DNA of 64,000 nucleotides from Streptomyces sp. NBC_01232 (GTDB lineage Bacteria; Actinomycetota; Actinomycetes; Streptomycetales; Streptomycetaceae): NCBI RefSeq assembly GCF_035989885.1, contig NZ_CP108518.1, positions 1 to 64,000 of the forward strand, read 5' to 3'. Shown piece by piece: positions 51,702 to 60,345 of this stretch (position 1 is its first letter; each line of letters starts with the position of its first letter). The notes under the pieces were generated by a model. It saw only the letters and a program-made list of their open reading frames with translations, ran no database searches and was not told where the DNA came from. The position numbers and the translations under genes were made by a program.

Positions 51702-52178
51702 ACCCAGGCCTGTCGCCGCCTCGCCGGCCCCCTCGCCGGCCCGCTCGCGGCCGCGGAGCGCCGCGGGGGCTGTGCGGGGCGGCCTGCGGGCCGTGGGCGG
51801 CTGCCTGGGGCCGTCGGGCCCGGCGTCGTCGTTCTCCGGGCCGGTACGGACGTTCTCCGGGCCGGTACGCAGCGGACCGGGTGTGCGTGGACGTCGTGGG
51901 GCTGGCCGCGGGTCGGATTTCCGCGGTGGGGCCGGAGCCCCGTCCGGGTTCTCGCGCCGGGGCTCCGGTTCCGGGGCGGGCTTCGGGGTTTCCGGTCTGC
52001 GGAAACCCCGGGGCTCCGCCCGGGGGCCGGGGGGCGGATGTCAGGCGTTTTGCCTGGTCGGCCTGCCTGCAGGGCTCGATGCGACGGCCGGCGGCCGGGC
52101 GGCCCCGCGATCCGGGGCAGGCGGCCGGCTCTGATCGTCAGAGCGCTATGCCCTCATTACGTAGATATTCTGTGAAGT
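51702..52178. other. G/C-rich gene-free region with repeats and a hairpin
   Basis: About 475 bases without a gene. GTTCTCCGGGCCGGTACG occurs at 51831-51848 and again at 51852-51869. The promoter of the following phosphatase gene should lie near 52145-52175, where A/T content rises. Confidence 0.55.
51984..52010. terminator. 11-bp stem hairpin
   Basis: CGGGGTTTCCG (51984-51994) pairs with CGGAAACCCCG (52000-52010) with loop GTCTG. It resembles a Rho-independent terminator for the preceding frame. Confidence 0.6.
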
Positions 52179-53270
52179 GTGATCGAGTCTGGACGGCCGC
52201 GGCTCCGCCGGCGCCCCGGCCCGGGAAGACTTGTGCGGCTGTCGCCGGTCATCCTGACCGTCGTCATCGCCAGCCTGGCCTACGCCACTCCTCCGGAAAT
52301 GGCCTTCAGCCGTCTCCTGCCCGCAGCGCCGGCCCTCGCCGCCGCCATGTGGCCGGTGCTTCCCACCGTTCTGCTCGGGACGGTCTGCCTCCTTCTGATG
52401 ATCGGCCTCGGCTTCGTCTTCCCCGATCTGGGGACGTGGTGGACGGCCTCGGGGATCATCGCGGTCACCGTGGCGGCCGCGTACGGAAGCCACGTCCGGC
52501 TCCAGCGGGAGCGCACCCTCTTCCAGGTCCGGCTCGTCGCCGACGCGGCGCAGCAGGTGGTGCTCAGCCCCATGCCCCGCCGCTTCGGCAGTATCGAGAT
52601 CGAGGCGCTGTACCTGGCGGCCGCGGCCGAGGCACGCATCGGCGGGGACTTCTACGAGGTGGTCGACACGCCCTTCGGGGTGCGGCTGCTCATCGGTGAC
52701 GTGCGGGGCAAGGGCCTGCCGGCGGTGGGGGCGGCCGCGGCGATCGTCAATGCCTTCCGGGAGGCCGCCTACAGCGAGAAGGACATGGTCAACGTCGCGC
52801 GCCGGCTGGATGCCAGCAGCACCCGCTACAACGCCGCCTTTCCACCCGAGGGGCCGATGGAGCGGTTCGCCACCGCCCTTCTCGTCGAGATCCCGCACGA
52901 GGGGAGACGTATCGGCATCCTCAATTGCGGGCATCCCCCGCCGCTGCTCCTGAACGGCGGGAAGGTCCGTTTCCTGGAGCCCACCAATCCTTCGGCGCTG
53001 CTGAGTCTCGCGGAGCTGATCGGCGACCACTACAACGTCGACACCTTCGATTTCGCCCCCGATGACCTGCTGCTTCTCTATACCGACGGGATCGCCGAGA
53101 CCCGCGCCCGCGACGGCGAGTTCTTCCCGTTGGCGGCCTGGATGCGCCGACAGCCCCCGACACCGCCCCGTGAGCTGCTCACGGCCCTTCACCGCGACCT
53201 TCTCGACTACAGCAGAGGAGGTCTCGACGACGACATCGCCGCCCTCGCCGTACGGCTGTGCAGGCCCTGA
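52179..53270 (+). CDS. membrane SpoIIE-type PP2C phosphatase
   Basis: The 363-residue protein from GTG has three hydrophobic segments in its first ~100 residues (LSPVILTVVIASLAYATPP, LLPAAPALAAAMWPVLPTVL, SGIIAVTVAAAYG). The C-terminal PPM/SpoIIE domain has EARIGGDFYEVVDT, LLIGDVRGKGLPAVGAAAA, ILNCGHPPPLLLNGG, LLLLYTDGIAETRARDG and DDDIAALAVRL, with the metal-binding Asp residues. It would dephosphorylate an anti-anti-sigma factor from the membrane. No ribosome site is seen, so the message may be leaderless. No partner kinase or sigma gene is adjacent. Confidence 0.88.
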   Translation: MIESGRPRLRRRPGPGRLVRLSPVILTVVIASLAYATPPEMAFSRLLPAAPALAAAMWPVLPTVLLGTVCLLLMIGLGFVFPDLGTWWTASGIIAVTVAAAYGSHVRLQRERTLFQVRLVADAAQQVVLSPMPRRFGSIEIEALYLAAAAEARIGGDFYEVVDTPFGVRLLIGDVRGKGLPAVGAAAAIVNAFREAAYSEKDMVNVARRLDASSTRYNAAFPPEGPMERFATALLVEIPHEGRRIGILNCGHPPPLLLNGGKVRFLEPTNPSALLSLAELIGDHYNVDTFDFAPDDLLLLYTDGIAETRARDGEFFPLAAWMRRQPPTPPRELLTALHRDLLDYSRGGLDDDIAALAVRLCRP

Positions 53271-53295
53271 GCCCTGCCCGGGTCTGCCGTTCGGT

Positions 53296-53622
53296 TCAGT
53301 CTTCGGTGTCCGGCGAAGCAGGTGCGTTCCCGGCGGTGGGGGTGATCCGGGCGGTCCATGACCAGGGCTCCCGGGGCGGATCCCATTTCACCTCGGTCTC
53401 GGTGTCGTGGAAGTGGCGCGCGAGTTCCCTCACCATCACCGCCGCCGCGGCCCGTGCTTCCTGCGGTCCGGTGCCGGTGGGCACGTCCAGGCGGCCGCAG
53501 AGCATTCCGCCTTCCACGGTGAGGATGCTGGTGCGCCAGCCCTCCGGCGTCGCCAGCAGGACGATCCCCTTCGGAATGCCGAAGACGGGGCGCTTCCTCT
53601 TCACCTTCTTGCGTCTGACCAT
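53296..53622 (-). CDS. small conserved hypothetical protein
   Basis: The 108-residue protein starts at ATG 53622, with a TTG option slightly upstream. It begins with a strongly basic stretch (MVRRKKVKRKRPVFGIPKG) and then has a compact strand-rich part (LATPEGWRTSILTVEGGMLC) and helix ARAAAAVMVRELARHF. No signal or membrane segment. It is convergent with the phosphatase gene at 53270. I do not recognise it. Confidence 0.55.
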   Translation of the reverse strand: MVRRKKVKRKRPVFGIPKGIVLLATPEGWRTSILTVEGGMLCGRLDVPTGTGPQEARAAAAVMVRELARHFHDTETEVKWDPPREPWSWTARITPTAGNAPASPDTED

Positions 53623-53697
53623 GCCGCCATTCAACGACGGCCGGGCCGGTGGGGGCTTGCAGGGGGCGGCGCGCGCGGGCGGGCCGCCCCCCGGGCA

Positions 53698-55452
53698 TCA
53701 CTTCGACTGGTAGACGCCGAAGACGTCGAGCACCAGGTCGGCGTCCTGGTAGCCCTGGTTCCAGAAGGTGATGACGCCGTGGTCGCCGTCGCCGGCCTGC
53801 ACCAGGTTCGGGACGATCGCGCCGGCCGTCCAGTTCAGGGTGGAGGTGCCGGGGCGCGGTGCGGCGGGTGCGGCGCTCTCGCCGGGCGCCGGCAGCGGGT
53901 AGGGGCTCGGCTCCACCGAGAGGAACCCGTCTCCGCCGGTCTCGGTGACGGTGGTGTTCAGTACGTACGCCTCGACACCCGTCGCGGCCTCGGGTGTGAA
54001 CCCCTGCGTGATGTACTCGCGGGCCCGGAACCGGCCGCCGGGCCAGCCGTAGGCCTCTTCGCGGGTGTCGAGCGTGCGGAACGGGGTGAAGGGCAGGAAG
54101 GCGGCCTTGCTGTCCTTGCTGTAGTAGCCGACGACGTCGACGACCACGTGGGCCGGCATCCAGGCCCCGTTGAAGACCTTGATCGTCCCGTCCGCGGCCA
54201 CCGGCACGATCACGGCGTTGGCGACCGTCTGGCCGGTCACGAAGTTCAGGTTCGATGCCGTCGGGACCGGCCCGTCGCCGTAGGCGGTCAGGTGGCCCGT
54301 CCCCTGGGGTTCGGTCACCGTGACGTTCAGCGCCACGGCCGTGATGCCCTCGGGCACCCCGTTCAGGCCGCTGATCCGGGTCGTGAACGCGCTGCGTGCG
54401 GCGAGTTTGCCCGGGGCGGTGCCGGTGCCGAGGCCCTTACGGGTGTCCACGAACCGGGCGGGCGCCATCGAGGTGTAGCCGGCGGCCTGGGCCCGGGTGA
54501 AGTAGCCGGTGACGTCGGCGATCAGGTCGACCGGCTGTCCGCCGCCGTTGTAGAGCTCCACGTACCCGTCCTCGCCGACCGGCACGATCACCAGGTTCGG
54601 GACGGACCGGCCGGCCGTGTAGTTCAGGTTGGAGGTGCCCGGGCGGTCGTAGCCGGTGCCGGGCCATGCGGTCACGTAGCCGCTGTCAACGGTCTCGGTG
54701 ACCGTGACGTTGAGGGCGACGGCGGTGACGCCCGCCGGGACGGAGGCGTTGCCGGCCACCTTGACCCGGGCGGAGCCCTGTCCGGGGACCTTGGCCGCGG
54801 GTGCGCCGGTGCCGGTGCCGTAGCGGGTGTCGAGGAGCCGGGTCGGGGTGTGCGGGGTGAAGTCGGAGCCGGGGGTGAGGAAGGCGCCTCCGTTGACGGC
54901 CTGGACGGCGTTGGCGGTGTCGGTCACCGTCACCTTGACCTGGTACTCGCCGGACTTGTCGTACGTGTGGGAGTGGTGCAGCTCGGCGGTGCCCTGGGCG
55001 GTGAGCGTGTCGGTCTTCCCGTCGCCCCAGTCGATGACGACGCCGAGTGCGAAGTCGGCGCTGGTGATCAGAGTGGTGAGCTCGATGCCGTGTGCGGTGT
55101 AGCTGGTGCCGCTGACGTCGACCGCGAGGGTCGGGTTGGCTCCCGCGTCCAGTGCGGCCGGCCCGTCCTGTGCGGCCTGCGCCGTCTGCGGGGCTTGTGC
55201 GGCCTGTGCGGTCTGTGGCGCGGCGGTTTTGGCGTTCGCCTTGCCGTTGCCCGCGGCGGTGGCGGCGGGCAGGGCGGTACGGATCGTACGGTCGGCCGGG
55301 CTGTGGAAGCCCTTGGAGGTGGATGCCTCGGCTATCGCCTCGGCCACACCGGCCGCGGCGGGTACGGGATCCGCCGCCTGCGCGGTGCCCGGGATGATGC
55401 CGAGACCGGCGGCCACGAGGGCAGCGGTCATTACGAGTCGGTGGTTGCGCAC
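53698..55452 (-). CDS. secreted PKD-domain protein with three RLLDTR-type repeats
   Basis: From GTG 55452 the protein has 584 residues, with a signal peptide (LVMTAALVAAGLGIIPGTAQ). After an Ala/Gln-rich region there is a PKD-like domain (VVIDWGDGKTDTLTAQGTAE, YDKSGEYQVKVTVTDTANAV). Three repeats of about 115 residues follow, each starting with FTPHTPTRLLDTRYGTGTG or a variant (ARFVDTRKGLGTGTAPGKLA; FRTLDTREEAYG) and ending with a VVVDVVGYY-type strand. Such repeats are common in Streptomyces secreted proteins and probably bind cell surface or carbohydrate. No catalytic domain visible. Confidence 0.8.
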   Translation of the reverse strand: MRNHRLVMTAALVAAGLGIIPGTAQAADPVPAAAGVAEAIAEASTSKGFHSPADRTIRTALPAATAAGNGKANAKTAAPQTAQAAQAPQTAQAAQDGPAALDAGANPTLAVDVSGTSYTAHGIELTTLITSADFALGVVIDWGDGKTDTLTAQGTAELHHSHTYDKSGEYQVKVTVTDTANAVQAVNGGAFLTPGSDFTPHTPTRLLDTRYGTGTGAPAAKVPGQGSARVKVAGNASVPAGVTAVALNVTVTETVDSGYVTAWPGTGYDRPGTSNLNYTAGRSVPNLVIVPVGEDGYVELYNGGGQPVDLIADVTGYFTRAQAAGYTSMAPARFVDTRKGLGTGTAPGKLAARSAFTTRISGLNGVPEGITAVALNVTVTEPQGTGHLTAYGDGPVPTASNLNFVTGQTVANAVIVPVAADGTIKVFNGAWMPAHVVVDVVGYYSKDSKAAFLPFTPFRTLDTREEAYGWPGGRFRAREYITQGFTPEAATGVEAYVLNTTVTETGGDGFLSVEPSPYPLPAPGESAAPAAPRPGTSTLNWTAGAIVPNLVQAGDGDHGVITFWNQGYQDADLVLDVFGVYQSK

Positions 55453-55754
55453 CGGCCCCCCAGTTGTGGTGATGAGCGAAGAGGGGCCACCGTATGGAAG
55501 GTTCCGGCCAAGGGTCGCGGGGTTCTGTCGGGATTCACTCCATAGGGGCCAAGGCTTTACCGGCTGTGCGGTTTGTGATCGACAGGAAGCCGCCGGAACG
55601 GGCCGGGCACGCCCGGCCGGCAGGCGCCGGCCGGCACCTGCGGCCGTGGCGGCCGCCCCGTCGCCGCGGAAGCGGTTTCTCGCCACTCGCGGGCCGCCCG
55701 GGGGCGCCCTTCACCGGGTTTCGTTCATCATGCATTCATCGCATGCGGCATGCG
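55453..55754. other. divergent promoter region of the PKD and phospholipase genes
   Basis: About 300 bases between the divergent genes at 55452 (-) and 55755 (+). The section 55590-55700 is G/C-rich. A near-perfect long palindrome lies at its right end. Confidence 0.5.
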
Positions 55755-55761
55755 ATGAATG
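55733..55761. promoter_or_regulatory. 29-bp palindrome at the phospholipase gene start
   Basis: CATTCATCGCATGC (55733-55746) and GCATGCGATGAATG (55748-55761) form a perfect 14-bp inverted repeat around one G. It overlaps the first ATG of the phospholipase frame, so it could be an operator, or in RNA a hairpin hiding the start. Confidence 0.65.
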
Positions 55762-56777
55762 ATGCCGATCGCCCGATTCGGACACCGACATGGCGGGGTG
55801 TTTCCTTGACCGCTTACCCACGGATGCTCCTGGCGCTGATCGCGGCCCTGTGCGCCGTCATCGGCGCCACCGCTCTCGGCGCGGCCCCGGCGGCAGCAGC
55901 CGATCAGCGTCACCCGGTCTATGCCATCGCGCACCGCGTCGACACCCTGGGCGGCGTGGACGCCGCGCTCGCGCACGGGGCCAACAGCATCGAGATGGAC
56001 GTCTGCGCCTGGTGGAACCCGAACGAATGGCGGGCCTGGCACGACTGTTCATCGGCCGGTGACAACCGGCTGGGCCCCAGCTTCGACAGCATGATCGACC
56101 GCATTCTCGCCCACGCGAATGCAGGACGCCGGCTGGCGCTGGTCTGGCTGGACATCAAGGACCCGAACTACTGCGGGGAGCGGGAGAACCGCGGATGCAG
56201 CGTCGCGGGACTGCGTGACAAGGCGCAGCGGCTGACGGCCGCCGGGATCCCGGTGCTCTACGGGTTCTACGAGTACCACGGCGGCAGCGACCCGGACGTC
56301 GGCGGCCGGGGGTGGAGGAGTCTGGAGGGCAGGCTCGGCGGTCTGGAGGGGATCACGACGACCGGGACCCGCGACCGGGTCCAGGGTGCCTTCAACCGGT
56401 CCGGTCCGGGGTTCCCGGCCGGCCGCCGGGTGATGGACTACGGCGACAGCGACATCACCAAGGGGTTCGGCAACTGCACGGAACCCACGTACTACACGTG
56501 CGCGGAGCTGAAGAAGGGCGCCGCGGACCGTGACAGCGGGGCCCTCGCGGCCACCCTGGCCTGGACGACCACGTACAACGATCCGTGGTACGTCGACAAG
56601 CTGCTGGGCGACGGGCGGGTGGACGGCATCATCGCGGGCTACGGGGCCTTCACCGGGGTGCGTGACTACGACGGCGGCTGGCAGTGCGCCCATTCCATCG
56701 GCCTCGTCCGCGACTGGGTGAACCGCCACGGCGGTACCCATCGGATGGCGGCCGCCGGTGACCGCCTGTTCGGGTAG
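55755..56777 (+). CDS. secreted phospholipase D (sphingomyelinase D-like)
   Basis: About 340 residues from ATG 55755; a TTG at 55806 after GGGGTGTTTCC is an alternative that fits the signal peptide better (MLLALIAALCAVIGATALGA). The mature part begins HPVYAIAHRVDTLGGVDAAL and has GANSIEMDVCAWWNPNEWRA and WHDC, the catalytic two-His/Glu-Asp set of GDPD-like phospholipases related to spider sphingomyelinase D and Streptomyces PLD. A second Cys pair and RVMDYGDSDITKGFGN support the family. It hydrolyses phospholipids, or forms cyclic phosphates, outside the cell. Confidence 0.88.
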   Translation: MNDADRPIRTPTWRGVSLTAYPRMLLALIAALCAVIGATALGAAPAAAADQRHPVYAIAHRVDTLGGVDAALAHGANSIEMDVCAWWNPNEWRAWHDCSSAGDNRLGPSFDSMIDRILAHANAGRRLALVWLDIKDPNYCGERENRGCSVAGLRDKAQRLTAAGIPVLYGFYEYHGGSDPDVGGRGWRSLEGRLGGLEGITTTGTRDRVQGAFNRSGPGFPAGRRVMDYGDSDITKGFGNCTEPTYYTCAELKKGAADRDSGALAATLAWTTTYNDPWYVDKLLGDGRVDGIIAGYGAFTGVRDYDGGWQCAHSIGLVRDWVNRHGGTHRMAAAGDRLFG

Positions 56778-56875
56778 GGCAGCACGACGATGCCGTGCAC
56801 CGGCCGGGCCCGTATCCGGTGCACGGTGTCGCGGTCGCGCCCGGCGCCCGCGGGGGCGGGTCCCCGCGGGGGCGG

Positions 56876-58021
56876 TCAGCCGGTGAGGGTGGCGAAGAAG
56901 GCGCGGACGTCGGTGAGGTACGCCTGCGGCTGTTCCAGTGCGAGGAAGTTGCCCCCGTGTTCCAGCTCGCTCCAGTGGGTGATGCGGTGGTCCCGCTCGG
57001 CGAACCGGCGGATGGCGACATCGGTGTTCAGGACGACGGCGACGCCGGTGGGGACGGTGCCGCGCGGCTTCGGTGCCCAGGCGCTCGCGTCGTGGCCCGC
57101 TTCGTAGTAGAGGTTCGCCGAGGAGCCGGCCGTGCCGCTGAACCAGTAGACGCTGATGTTGGTCAGCAGGCGGTCGCGGCCCACCGCGTCCTCGGGGAGT
57201 TCGGCGGCGGGGTCCGTCCATTCCTTGAACTTCTCGGCGATCCAGGCGAGCTGGCCGACCGGCGAGTCGTGCAGGCCGTAGGCGAGGGTCTGCGGGCGGG
57301 TGGACTGGATGGCGTTGAAGCCCATCCGGTCCTGCTGGAACTCCTCCAGCCGGGCGAGGCGTTCCTGCTCGGAGGCGGTCAGCCCCTCGCATTCGGCGGG
57401 GTCCCCGGAGGGGAAGGTGATCAGGCCGTTGACGTGGATGCCGATGACCCGGTCGGGGGCCCGGCGCCCCATCTCGGCGGCGATCCAGGCTCCGCCGCCC
57501 GTTCCCTGGACGCCGTACGAGTCGTGTCCGAGCCGGCTCATCAGCTCGACGAACGCGGCGGCGATGCGGCCGGTGTTCCAGCCGGCCTCGCCGAGCGGGC
57601 CGGAGAAGCCGGTGCCCGGCGTGGAGGTCACGACGACGTGGAAGTCCTGCGCCAGCGGCCGGATGACGTCGACGAACTGGACGAACGAGCAGGGCCAGTC
57701 GTGCAGCAGGAGCAGCGGGACGGCCGCCGGGTTCTGCGAACGGACGTGGAGGAAGTGGATGTTCTGGCCGTCGATCTCGGTGGTGAACTGGGGGAACTCG
57801 TTGAGCTCCGCCTCCGCCTTGCGCCAGTCGAAGCCGTCGGCCCAGTACGCGGCCAGGGCCTTGAGGTAGTCGCCCGGCACGCCCCGGCTCCAGCCGGCGC
57901 CGGGGATCTCGCTGCCCCAGCGGGTGCGCCCCAGCCGGTCGCGCAGGTCGTCGAGCTCGGCCTGCGGGATGTCGATGCGGTAGGGGCGGATCCGGGCGTC
58001 GGTGTTGCTGCTGGTCTCCAT
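56876..58021 (-). CDS. epoxide-hydrolase-like protein with degenerate active site
   Basis: The 381-residue protein has the epoxide hydrolase N-terminal domain (IPQAELDDLRDRLGRTRWGS) and an alpha/beta-hydrolase core. The usual motifs are altered. The oxyanion loop HGWPGS reads HDWPCSFVQF. The nucleophile elbow QGGDWG reads VQGTGGGAWIA, so the Asp is Gly175. The catalytic His in GGHFAALE is Asn358 (EHGGNFLALEQP). The rest, for example AYGLHDSPVGQLAWIAEKF, is conserved. It probably cannot hydrolyse epoxides in the normal way and may be a binding protein. It is divergent from a WYL regulator. Confidence 0.8.
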   Translation of the reverse strand: METSSNTDARIRPYRIDIPQAELDDLRDRLGRTRWGSEIPGAGWSRGVPGDYLKALAAYWADGFDWRKAEAELNEFPQFTTEIDGQNIHFLHVRSQNPAAVPLLLLHDWPCSFVQFVDVIRPLAQDFHVVVTSTPGTGFSGPLGEAGWNTGRIAAAFVELMSRLGHDSYGVQGTGGGAWIAAEMGRRAPDRVIGIHVNGLITFPSGDPAECEGLTASEQERLARLEEFQQDRMGFNAIQSTRPQTLAYGLHDSPVGQLAWIAEKFKEWTDPAAELPEDAVGRDRLLTNISVYWFSGTAGSSANLYYEAGHDASAWAPKPRGTVPTGVAVVLNTDVAIRRFAERDHRITHWSELEHGGNFLALEQPQAYLTDVRAFFATLTG

Positions 58022-58044
58022 GGGTAGAACGATATTCTCGATAT

Positions 58045-58057
58045 AGGCACGGTGCCT
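58045..58057. promoter_or_regulatory. palindrome in the divergent promoter
   Basis: AGGCACGGTGCCT is a perfect 13-bp palindrome between the epoxide-hydrolase-like gene (start 58021) and the WYL regulator gene (start 58085). It is a candidate binding site for that regulator. Confidence 0.55.
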
Positions 58058-58084
58058 TCCTAATGACACTTCAGGCTGGGCTTC

Positions 58085-59053
58085 ATGCTTGATACTTCCG
58101 CGCGTCTGCTGCGTCTGCTGTCCCTGCTGCAAACCGCTCGGTCCTGGCCGGGGTCCGAGCTGGCCGAGCGCCTGGGGGTGAGCGGGCGGACGGTCCGCAA
58201 CGACATCGACCGGCTGCGTGAGCTCGGTTATCCCGTGGACGCCACGCGCGGCACGACCGGCGGCTACCGGCTGGGCGCCGGGGCGGTGATGCCCCCGCTG
58301 CTCCTCGACGACGAGGAGGCCGTCGCGGTGACGATCGCCCTGCACACCGCTGCGCAGGGCACTGTCCCCGGCACCGAGGAGACCTCGCTGCGGGCGCTGG
58401 CCAAGCTCGAGCAGGTGCTGCCCTCGCGTCTGCGCAGGCGTGTGCGGGCCTTGCGGGCGTACACGGTGGCCGTGCCCGCCGACCGTCCGGCGCCTGCCGT
58501 CTCCGCGGAGGTGCTGACCGTCCTGGTGTCCGCCTGCCGCGACCGGGAACGGCTGCGCTTCGACTACCTGGACCACGCCGGGGCGTCCACCCGCCGCATC
58601 GTGGAGCCGTACCGGGCGGTGAACTGGGGACGGCGCTGGTACCTGGTGGCATGGGACGTCGAGCGCGAGGACTGGCGGACCTTCAGGGCCGACCGGATCC
58701 GGCCCCGTACCCCGGCCGGGCCGCGCTTCGCCCCGCGCGAGGCGCCCGACGGCGACCTCGCGGCGTACGTCTCCCGGCGGGTGTCGGGCGCCGCGTGGCG
58801 CTACCGGGCGCGGGTGACCGTGCACGCTCCGGCGGCGGTGGTGCTGGAGCGGATCAACCCCGCGGTCGGCACGGTCGAGGCGATCGACGCCGACAGCTGT
58901 GTCCTGATGACCGGTGCCGACACGGTGCAGACCCTCGCCGTCCATCTGGGCATGCTCGACTGCGACTTCGACGTCACCGGGCCGGAGGAACTGGTCACCC
59001 ATCTGCGCCTGCTCGCGGAGCGCTGTGCCCGCTCGACGCCGCCGCTCCGCTGA
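58085..59053 (+). CDS. HTH-WYL transcriptional regulator (YafY type)
   Basis: The 322-residue protein starts at ATG 58085. A DeoR-like HTH (SELAERLGVSGRTVRNDIDR) is followed by a linker (TTGGYRLGAGAVMPPLLLDD). The WYL domain has LRFDYLDHAGASTRRIVEPY and RWYLVAWDVEREDWRTFRAD, with the ligand-binding residues. A C-terminal WCX extension (PEELVTHLRLLAERC) ends it. WYL proteins sense small ligands or nucleic acid and often control a divergent gene, here the epoxide-hydrolase-like one. Confidence 0.9.
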   Translation: MLDTSARLLRLLSLLQTARSWPGSELAERLGVSGRTVRNDIDRLRELGYPVDATRGTTGGYRLGAGAVMPPLLLDDEEAVAVTIALHTAAQGTVPGTEETSLRALAKLEQVLPSRLRRRVRALRAYTVAVPADRPAPAVSAEVLTVLVSACRDRERLRFDYLDHAGASTRRIVEPYRAVNWGRRWYLVAWDVEREDWRTFRADRIRPRTPAGPRFAPREAPDGDLAAYVSRRVSGAAWRYRARVTVHAPAAVVLERINPAVGTVEAIDADSCVLMTGADTVQTLAVHLGMLDCDFDVTGPEELVTHLRLLAERCARSTPPLR

Positions 59054-59136
59054 GGCGGCCGAGCCGGGCGCCGGATGCGGGGCCGGGCGCCGGGTGCGGC
59101 GTTGCGGCCTCCGGCTCCGGGCGGGCGGGAACGGGC

Positions 59137-59514
59137 TCAGCCGCGTGCGGCGACGGCCGTCCCGAGGAAGGACCAGCCGTCGGCCTTCGTTTCGCGCCGC
59201 TCCCCCGGTTGCCACCCGCGGGCCAGCGCCACGTCGAGCAGGACCCGTACGGTGCCCGGTTCGTGCAGGTTCAGGGCGCCGACGCCGACCTCTCCCACCT
59301 CGCCCGATCCCGTGGTGAACCCCGAGACGTACCGGGTGGGACCCTCGTCGAAGACGAAACGCAGCAGGCCGCCGGTGCCCGGCGGCTGAGCGTGCAGGGT
59401 GAGGGTTTTGCGGCAGCCGCCGTTCTCCGGCACGTGGTGGCCGTGGCGGACCGTCCACATGTAGGTCCGCCCGTCGGCGACGAGCCGGCGGGGCTTGTTC
59501 GAGGAGCGGGGCAT
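59137..59514 (-). CDS. conserved hypothetical protein, ~125 residues
   Basis: ATG 59514 starts a compact protein: MPRSSNKPRRLVADGRTYMW, then YVSGFTTGSGEVGEVGVGA and LLDVALARGWQPGERRET. Its strand-rich plan and one Cys suggest a small cytoplasmic domain. No signal or membrane segment is visible. It is convergent with the WYL gene. I do not recognise a family, though it has the look of conserved Streptomyces orphan genes. Confidence 0.6.
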   Translation of the reverse strand: MPRSSNKPRRLVADGRTYMWTVRHGHHVPENGGCRKTLTLHAQPPGTGGLLRFVFDEGPTRYVSGFTTGSGEVGEVGVGALNLHEPGTVRVLLDVALARGWQPGERRETKADGWSFLGTAVAARG

Positions 59515-59659
59515 ACGGCGGAGCGTACGCGGCCCGGCGGGACGGTCCCAGGGATTTCCTTCTCGCCGGGCCGCCACTTCCCGGGCCCCGTTCCCCGGGC
59601 CGCCGCTCCCGGGCCGCCGGTCCCCCCGCGGCGCCGTTCCCCGTGGCCGGCCGGTCGCC

Positions 59660-60286
59660 TCAGCCCCCTTCGGCGAGCGCCGCGACGCCCGGGCCGGTGA
59701 GGTCGTCCAGGGCCACCCGGCGGCCCGCCACCGCCATCAGGAGGGAGAGCGCGGGTCCTCTGGCCTCCGGTCCGGAACCGATCGCCAGGTCGGCGTCCTT
59801 GGCCGTCAGACGGACGCGCGTCACCAGCTCCTTGGCCCCGCCGAACGACGCGGGGGTCCGTGTCTGCAGCCTGAGTGCCCTGACGACGGCCTCCTGCGGG
59901 TAGCGGCGGGTGAGCCCCAGGGGCCGTCGGATGTCCTCACCGTGCACGATCTCCTCGACGAGGCGGCTGTCCAGGGGCGCCGGTGGGGTCGACGTGCGCG
60001 GGGCCGCCTCGCGCAGCCGCTGCAGGGTCTCGTGCGGCGTGGCCCCGCGTGCGTGTTCGACGCCGCGGGCGTTCTGCCGGTCGAAGTCGAAGCGCGCCCG
60101 GACCAGTCCGGTCACGAAGCCCAGGCGCGTCGTGCGGGCCGTGTCGACCAGATGGGCGACCACGTCGTGCACGGTCCACCCCTCACAGAGCGACGGCTGC
60201 CGCCACTGCTCGGGACCCAGGCGCTCCAGGTCCTCGATCAGGGCCGCCCGTTCGGCGTGCACCATCCGCCAGACGTCTTCCACCAT
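59660..60286 (-). CDS. maleylpyruvate-isomerase/DinB-like mycothiol-dependent protein
   Basis: The 208-residue protein starts at ATG 60286 after AAGGGAA. It has the DinB-like four-helix plan: VHAERAALIEDLERLGPEQW, QPSLCEGWTVHDVVAHLVDT (the metal-binding His region) and RLVEEIVHGEDIRRPLGLTR with another His. The C-terminal half (VRALRLQTRTPASFGGAKEL, LLMAVAGRRVALDDLTGPGV) fits the mycothiol-dependent maleylpyruvate isomerase family. Such proteins use zinc and mycothiol in isomerisation or detoxification. The substrate is unknown. Confidence 0.88.
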   Translation of the reverse strand: MVEDVWRMVHAERAALIEDLERLGPEQWRQPSLCEGWTVHDVVAHLVDTARTTRLGFVTGLVRARFDFDRQNARGVEHARGATPHETLQRLREAAPRTSTPPAPLDSRLVEEIVHGEDIRRPLGLTRRYPQEAVVRALRLQTRTPASFGGAKELVTRVRLTAKDADLAIGSGPEARGPALSLLMAVAGRRVALDDLTGPGVAALAEGG

Positions 60287-60345
60287 GGTTTTCCCTTCGT
60301 CGCTCACAGTGTCCGCCGGGCAGGGCCCGGCGGCCCGGACATCCG

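Noticed and set aside
52146..53192. Long minus-strand frame opposite the phosphatase gene
   Set aside because: Shadow frame; the plus-strand protein has membrane segments and the complete SpoIIE-type motif set.
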